From the NCBI GenBank assembly GCA_040221055.1, contig JAVJVN010000006.1:1-54550 (forward strand): a stretch of DNA of 54,550 bases, in the 5' to 3' direction. This DNA is from Rhodothermales bacterium. GTDB taxonomy: Bacteria > Bacteroidota > Rhodothermia > Rhodothermales > UBA10348. Positions 49,952-54,550 of the stretch are shown piece by piece. Every line of letters begins with the position of its first letter. The first letter of the stretch is position 1. Under the pieces are notes generated by a model. It was given only the letters and a program-made list of their open reading frames with translations. It did not search any database and was not told the DNA's origin. Both the position numbers and the translations under genes were made by a program.

Positions 49952-51040
49952 GTGCTGATTGCCCACCTCACCCAATTCTGGAACCGGCACGAGCGATGGC
50001 TCGGCATGCTGTTCTTCGTGTCCGGAATCATCTGGGACCTGCTCACGCTGCGCCGGATTGACAACTGGGTCGACAACACCATCCTGCTGTCGTACTACGT
50101 GGTCCTGGCCGCGGTCGTCGTGGCCCACGGTAATCTGGTGGGCGGGAAGCGGGTTGTGCCTTGGCTCATCCGGTTCCGCCATTGGATCCGCCCCGCCATC
50201 CAGTTCCTGCTCGGTGCCTTGCTGTCCGGGCTGGTCATTTTCTACGCCCGGTCCATCACGTGGACCACCGGCTCGGCGTACTGGGGAGCGCTGGTCATCG
50301 GACTCGTGGCCAACGAAATCCTGCTCCGTCGGCGCGTCTCCTACCAGGCGCTGGTGGTCATGATTTTCCTGGTCGGCGCCACGATTGCGGGCTACCTGGT
50401 GCCGGTCGTCGCGGGTCGCCTGGGCCTGGATCTGTATCGTGTGGCGCTGGTCATTGCCCTGTTACCGGCTGGACTGCTGGTGACGCTCGGCGTCCGGCTT
50501 CAGGCGTTCCGGTCCCACGGGCGAATGGTCTGGACCGTCATCCTGTTGGCGGTGCTGCCCGTCCTGCTCGACACGGCCTACCGCCACAACTGGATTCCGC
50601 CGGTCCCGCTCGCCGTACAGGCCGGTGGGATCTACGAATCGTCGCAGCGCGACGGGGATGAATTCGTGCTGACATGGCGCAGCGACGACTTCCACCTGTT
50701 CCGCCGCGACTATGATCGGGACGTCTACTGGACTCCGGGCGATACGGTGTATGCCTTCTCGGCCGTGTTCGCCCCGACGGGACTCACGGAGCGGATTTAC
50801 CATGTGTGGCAGCAGCGGCAAAACGATGCGTGGGTCTCAACCGATCGGATTGGCTACGCCGTGAAAGGTGGTCGGGACGGCGGCTATCGGGGCGTGACCT
50901 TCAAATCGCAGGTCCGGCCGGGCGACTGGCGCGTGCTCGTGGAGACGTCCGACGGCCGAACCTTGACCCGGATTCCGTTCACCGTGATTGAGGCCACCCC
51001 CGAAAACCGCCCCAATCGGGTCCTGGAGCGCCGTTTCTAA
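49952..51040 (+). CDS. DUF2914 domain membrane protein
   Basis: The 362-residue protein has about seven or eight helices in residues 15-235, then a soluble C-terminal DUF2914 domain: TLRxT-like FSAVFAPTGLTERIYHVWQQ, and GGRDGGYRGVTFKSQVRPGD followed by WRVLVETSDGRTL. DUF2914 is often fused to membrane domains in this way; its role is unknown. Its TAA stop forms part of the 25-bp palindrome at 51039. It is the last gene of the GC-rich core in this window. Confidence 0.85.
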   Translation: MLIAHLTQFWNRHERWLGMLFFVSGIIWDLLTLRRIDNWVDNTILLSYYVVLAAVVVAHGNLVGGKRVVPWLIRFRHWIRPAIQFLLGALLSGLVIFYARSITWTTGSAYWGALVIGLVANEILLRRRVSYQALVVMIFLVGATIAGYLVPVVAGRLGLDLYRVALVIALLPAGLLVTLGVRLQAFRSHGRMVWTVILLAVLPVLLDTAYRHNWIPPVPLAVQAGGIYESSQRDGDEFVLTWRSDDFHLFRRDYDRDVYWTPGDTVYAFSAVFAPTGLTERIYHVWQQRQNDAWVSTDRIGYAVKGGRDGGYRGVTFKSQVRPGDWRVLVETSDGRTLTRIPFTVIEATPENRPNRVLERRF

Positions 51041-51063
51041 ATGTAACCTGGCAGGTTACATTT
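51039..51063. terminator. Perfect palindrome at core/accessory junction, likely bidirectional terminator
   Basis: AAATGTAACCT (51039-51049) and AGGTTACATTT (51053-51063) are exact reverse complements around GGC. The TAA stop of the DUF2914 gene overlaps its left arm, and the beta-propeller gene ends 7 bases beyond the right arm on the opposite strand. It can terminate both converging transcripts. It also marks the drop in GC content, so a recombination site is an alternative. Confidence 0.65.
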
Positions 51064-51069
51064 AACGAT

Positions 51070-52206
51070 TTACGGTTTTTGGTATGATGGAGCCATCGCC
51101 CTGACACGTGGATAAAGATGGGAGTCAATGAGATAAAATAGCCCATCATGGTACGCTCCTACTTCAATCTGGCTCTGGACACTGGACAATCGGCCCGCCC
51201 CGTTCTCCCGAAAACGGGCCGAGGACAACAGCTCACCGTCAACTGAATACTCTTCCATCCTGATTACGAATTCACCCTCGTCGCTCTCTGAATCCAGTAT
51301 GTAGAACAACGCTATAGTCTTGTCGCTGGTAAACAAGACGCCGATGGCTCTGGACAATATTTTTGCAGCATAATCACCCTCGACAACGGTCCTGATGAGT
51401 AGAGCATCTGTCGGGCGATCGTCAGGGTCATACACAGCTATCGGATCAGACAAAAAGGACGACGTTTCTACGAATCGAGCCTTCGACCACCGCGATCCAT
51501 CATATTCGAAATAATATATCCTTCCTTCAAATACAGGAGGGACATATACGAGACTGGATTGATGAACATCAAAATAGCCTGGATTATAGTCCATGAAATT
51601 AGCGACGAACCCGGTTGTATCCACCTGCATATGTCTTGTCATTCCGAACTTGGAAATAACGCTGAACTCGCGATCGACGTGCGCGAACAGCGGCCGTGAC
51701 TCTTCGACAGGCCTCCCGGATCGACCCACCAGGATCACATATTCGCCGCTATCTATTTGTCGTATTCTACGCGGAAAGCCTACGTTGTCAAACGCATGGG
51801 TTGCGTCCAGATCTCCAGAGGACGAGAACACCTTGAACCGTCTCGACCGATAATCCGACACAACCAAACTGCCATCCGAATTGACCGTGAACGTGGACAT
51901 GGAGCTCAATTCCTCAGGTGCGAGACCTCTGCTTCCATATACATTGACGACTTTACCTGACGCGTTTACCTGCCTGACATGCATCGGCATATCATCCGCA
52001 ATGTAAATACTGTCTGCCGACAATACGAAGATATCATCGATATCACCGAAAAGATCCATTTCATCCTCTGAATCCATTTTGCCAATCGAAAACGACTCCG
52101 TCCACCCCGTAGTCTGAGCAACAACATGATCACTCTGCACACTGTATGACAAAGCGATAACGATAATCAATATTTTTCGCATTACTTTATAGTATTTAAT
52201 ACGCAT
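51070..52206 (-). CDS. Secreted 6-bladed beta-propeller protein
   Basis: The 378-residue protein begins MRIKYYKVMRKILIIVIALS, with a signal peptide ending VVAQT. An AAGG lies 7 bases before ATG 52206; ATG 52182 is the alternative start. The body matches the NHL-like 6-bladed propeller family of Bacteroidota: GDIDDIFVLSADSIYIADDM, VNVYGSRGLAPEEL, FTVNSDGSLVVSDYRSRRFK. It ends with VGAYHDGLFYLIDSHLYPRV. It is the third gene of an AT-rich cassette with the Cys-rich peptide and thioredoxin-like genes. Related propeller genes near small Cys-rich NVEALA-type peptides are known in gut Bacteroidota (recalled). Function unknown. Confidence 0.8.
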   Translation of the reverse strand: MRIKYYKVMRKILIIVIALSYSVQSDHVVAQTTGWTESFSIGKMDSEDEMDLFGDIDDIFVLSADSIYIADDMPMHVRQVNASGKVVNVYGSRGLAPEELSSMSTFTVNSDGSLVVSDYRSRRFKVFSSSGDLDATHAFDNVGFPRRIRQIDSGEYVILVGRSGRPVEESRPLFAHVDREFSVISKFGMTRHMQVDTTGFVANFMDYNPGYFDVHQSSLVYVPPVFEGRIYYFEYDGSRWSKARFVETSSFLSDPIAVYDPDDRPTDALLIRTVVEGDYAAKILSRAIGVLFTSDKTIALFYILDSESDEGEFVIRMEEYSVDGELLSSARFRENGAGRLSSVQSQIEVGAYHDGLFYLIDSHLYPRVRAMAPSYQKP

Positions 52207-52232
52207 CAGTTTACCTTATGCTTTACGCGAAT

Positions 52233-52262
52233 GAGCGGGGTACCCATAGAGGCACCCCGCTC
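52233..52262 (-). terminator. Intergenic hairpin between peptide and propeller genes
   Basis: GAGCGGGGT (52233-52241) and ACCCCGCTC (52254-52262) form a perfect 9-bp GC-rich stem in an otherwise AT-rich gap. It stands between the Cys-rich peptide gene and the start of the propeller gene on the minus strand. No clear T-run follows, so it may be a partial terminator or a mRNA 3'-end protector that lets the peptide be made in excess. Confidence 0.45.
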
Positions 52263-52320
52263 TTTGATAAAAACACATTACAATGGAATATCTACCGCAT
52301 CATTGCGTTGACAGCAGTCA

Positions 52321-52569
52321 TCAACATTCCGAGTTCCATTCATTGCACATGTCTGGCCCGTCTTCACAGCTCCATGGATGTGTATCTTGCGTACAAGAAA
52401 AGTAGCCTGACACCGACTGTACACACACCAAGCCTTGACAATCTAGACAGCATTTTTCCGGGGCGGCCGTACTCGTAGCTTCAGCAAGACCACTTGGAAA
52501 CATAAGTGCGGCTGCAAGTAATAAGCACGCTGCGATAGGTGCAATGTTGTTTTTGATATTCTCCATCAT
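52321..52569 (-). CDS. Secreted cysteine-rich small peptide (8 Cys)
   Basis: ATG 52569 has a strong GGAGGG (52577-52582) seven bases upstream; the product is 82 residues. Residues 10-30 are a signal peptide (PIAACLLLAAALMFPSGLAE). The mature part, about 50 residues, has cysteines at 40, 41, 44, 49, 59, 68, 75 and 82, ending WNSEC. This could form four disulfides. It is similar in plan to NVEALA-type peptides of Bacteroidota, but the NVEALA motif itself is not present. Directly downstream of the thioredoxin-like gene, which could oxidise or reduce it. Could be a signal, toxin or structural peptide; unknown. Confidence 0.72.
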   Translation of the reverse strand: MMENIKNNIAPIAACLLLAAALMFPSGLAEATSTAAPEKCCLDCQGLVCVQSVSGYFSCTQDTHPWSCEDGPDMCNEWNSEC

Positions 52570-52576
52570 CGAATTA

Positions 52577-52596
52577 CCCTCCGTGTTTTGATTATA
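52577..52596 (-). promoter_or_regulatory. Candidate -10 box and strong RBS for the Cys-rich peptide
   Basis: On the minus strand a TATAAT (52591-52596) lies 21 bases before the ATG, followed by GGAGGG (52577-52582). No good -35 is seen. A near-palindrome, GGCGcGAGGT-ACCTCaCGCC (52611-52630), overlaps the stop of the preceding gene just upstream and could be a terminator or operator. Confidence 0.4.
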
Positions 52597-52623
52597 CCTC
52601 ACCAAAAGATGGCGCGAGGTACC

Positions 52624-53196
52624 TCACGCCTCCAGCTTGGATCTTAGACGCTCGGCGAATTCAATTTTTAAGTCCAAAGGCGACACCGAATTAGCCCTCA
52701 GTTCATTGTTCCAGATTAGTCTACCCGACTTAATATCTATGATCATCATTCTCCTCGGACCTACGTCCGCAATTGGTAATTTAAATTCCTCTACCAATTC
52801 TGAGTAAGTCAAAGCATGTGTATCTACCTTGATGCCTGAAATACGAATGAATCTTTCGGCATTTCTTAATGTCGAATCGACCACAATAACAGCTTTGGAG
52901 CTTACAGTAATACTGCCAAAATCAAATTTATTGAGGAGGCTGTCAAATTGTTCAATCTCAAGCAGACACCCCGTGCACGAGCTTGGTACAATGATGTAAT
53001 AGACCAGGTAATCAGCTTGACTGTTTGACGCCAGTGATGGGATTCCAATTTCTTGATTCAATAACGTTACCCAGTCTTCCCCAGCATCGTCTCCAATCCG
53101 ACCGTCACCGGTATAAACGATCTTTGCGACAACAACTACGAATGCCATCAGAGCAACAATCATACTAAAAACTGTTTTCAGACGCTGTCTGCCCAT
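52624..53196 (-). CDS. Membrane-anchored thioredoxin-like (TlpA-type) protein
   Basis: The 190-residue protein has one N-terminal helix (about residues 8-27) and then a periplasmic domain. YLVYYIIVPSSCTGCLLEIE carries a CTGC motif (C74, C77) at the end of a beta-strand, as in thioredoxin-fold proteins, followed by a helix (QFDSLLNKFD). RRMMIIDIKSGRLIWNNE looks like the later strand region, but the cis-proline is not obvious. It is likely a thiol-disulfide enzyme or a redox-active partner for the cysteine-rich peptide encoded 54 bases downstream. The gene is AT-rich and unlike the core genes in codon use. Confidence 0.7.
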   Translation of the reverse strand: MGRQRLKTVFSMIVALMAFVVVVAKIVYTGDGRIGDDAGEDWVTLLNQEIGIPSLASNSQADYLVYYIIVPSSCTGCLLEIEQFDSLLNKFDFGSITVSSKAVIVVDSTLRNAERFIRISGIKVDTHALTYSELVEEFKLPIADVGPRRMMIIDIKSGRLIWNNELRANSVSPLDLKIEFAERLRSKLEA

Positions 53197-53238
53197 TGGA
53201 CGTAATGATTATCAGTTCTTTATTGGTCCACTGTCAGG

Positions 53239-53267
53239 ACACTACAAAAAAAAAACTAGTATGTCAA
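53239..53267 (-). promoter_or_regulatory. Promoter of redox-peptide cassette with T10 spacer
   Basis: On the minus strand TTGACA (53262-53267), a 17-base spacer and TAGTGT (53239-53244) make a close match to -35/-10 boxes, 43 bases ahead of the thioredoxin-like ATG. The spacer holds ten consecutive T's (53246-53255), and slippage there would change promoter spacing. GGACACT (53237-53243) and AGTGTCC (53270-53276) form an inverted repeat that brackets the promoter, a possible operator. Confidence 0.5.
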
Positions 53268-53323
53268 GCAGTGTCCCGTATTAGTGCGTTCCACTCTACT
53301 TCCAACCGCCGAGGCCAACAGGC

Positions 53324-54550
<1,227 letters not shown>

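Overview
The window looks like one contig from a GC-rich member of the Bacteroidota, most likely Rhodothermia/Rhodothermales. Supporting signs are T9SS-type C-terminal sorting domains, FtsX-like permeases, DUF2480/DUF2914/DUF4290-type proteins, an LptE family lipoprotein next to miaB and a sigma-54 activator, a TonB-dependent receptor with an N-terminal carboxypeptidase-regulatory-like domain, and a TAnnTTTG-type -7 element before atpD. This placement is inference from gene content; no marker phylogeny was run.

Layout. 1-2142: a less GC-rich accessory stretch holding a large terminator-like hairpin and four small plus-strand genes (DUF6624 lipoprotein, a 59-residue membrane protein, a VanZ-like protein, and an anchored protein whose start seems frameshifted). 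2184-9000, minus strand: FtsX-like permease, PLP-dependent D-amino-acid enzyme, PD40 lipoprotein and atpD-atpC. 9174-11612: secreted zinc metalloprotease. 11616-19267: a tightly packed seven-gene minus-strand operon (miaB, sigma-54 activator, lptE, processive GT2, TPR protein, anmK, thiL), mostly joined by 4-base ATGA overlaps. 19397-20682: yebC-ruvC. 20680-20950: a MITE-like element with 33-bp perfect inverted repeats that supplies the stop codons of both flanking genes. 21308-29931, plus strand: small proteins, a NatAB-type ABC exporter, a peptidase/propeller/barrel outer-membrane protein, tig and clpP. 29965-41391: DinB, EamA, two secreted proteins, a GNAT-nitrilase fusion, a CopB-type ATPase, a TPR protein and a metallo-beta-lactamase-like protein that appears to have lost its metal ligands. 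41580-51040: a sorted BNR-like protein, an SBP56-like lipoprotein coupled to a GDCCVxC protein and tRNA-Glu, an alpha/beta hydrolase, a TonB-dependent receptor, a cysteine desulfurase, DUF2480 and DUF2914.

At 51040 composition drops abruptly to AT-rich at a 25-bp palindrome. The accessory segment from there to 53323 is a three-gene minus-strand cassette: a membrane-anchored thioredoxin-like protein (CTGC), a secreted 82-residue peptide with eight cysteines, and a secreted 6-bladed beta-propeller protein. Its likely promoter matches -35/-10 consensus with a 17-bp spacer containing ten consecutive T's, so it may be phase variable. The cassette abuts an IS3-family remnant (terminal repeat at 53324, frameshifted orfB, no orfA) that is interrupted by an ISL3-family element running off the window. 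This cassette is my best candidate for an undescribed system.

No gene-free stretch exceeds 300 bases. The longest (about 265 bases, 20683-20947) is the MITE-like element. No rRNA or CRISPR array was seen; one tRNA was found.
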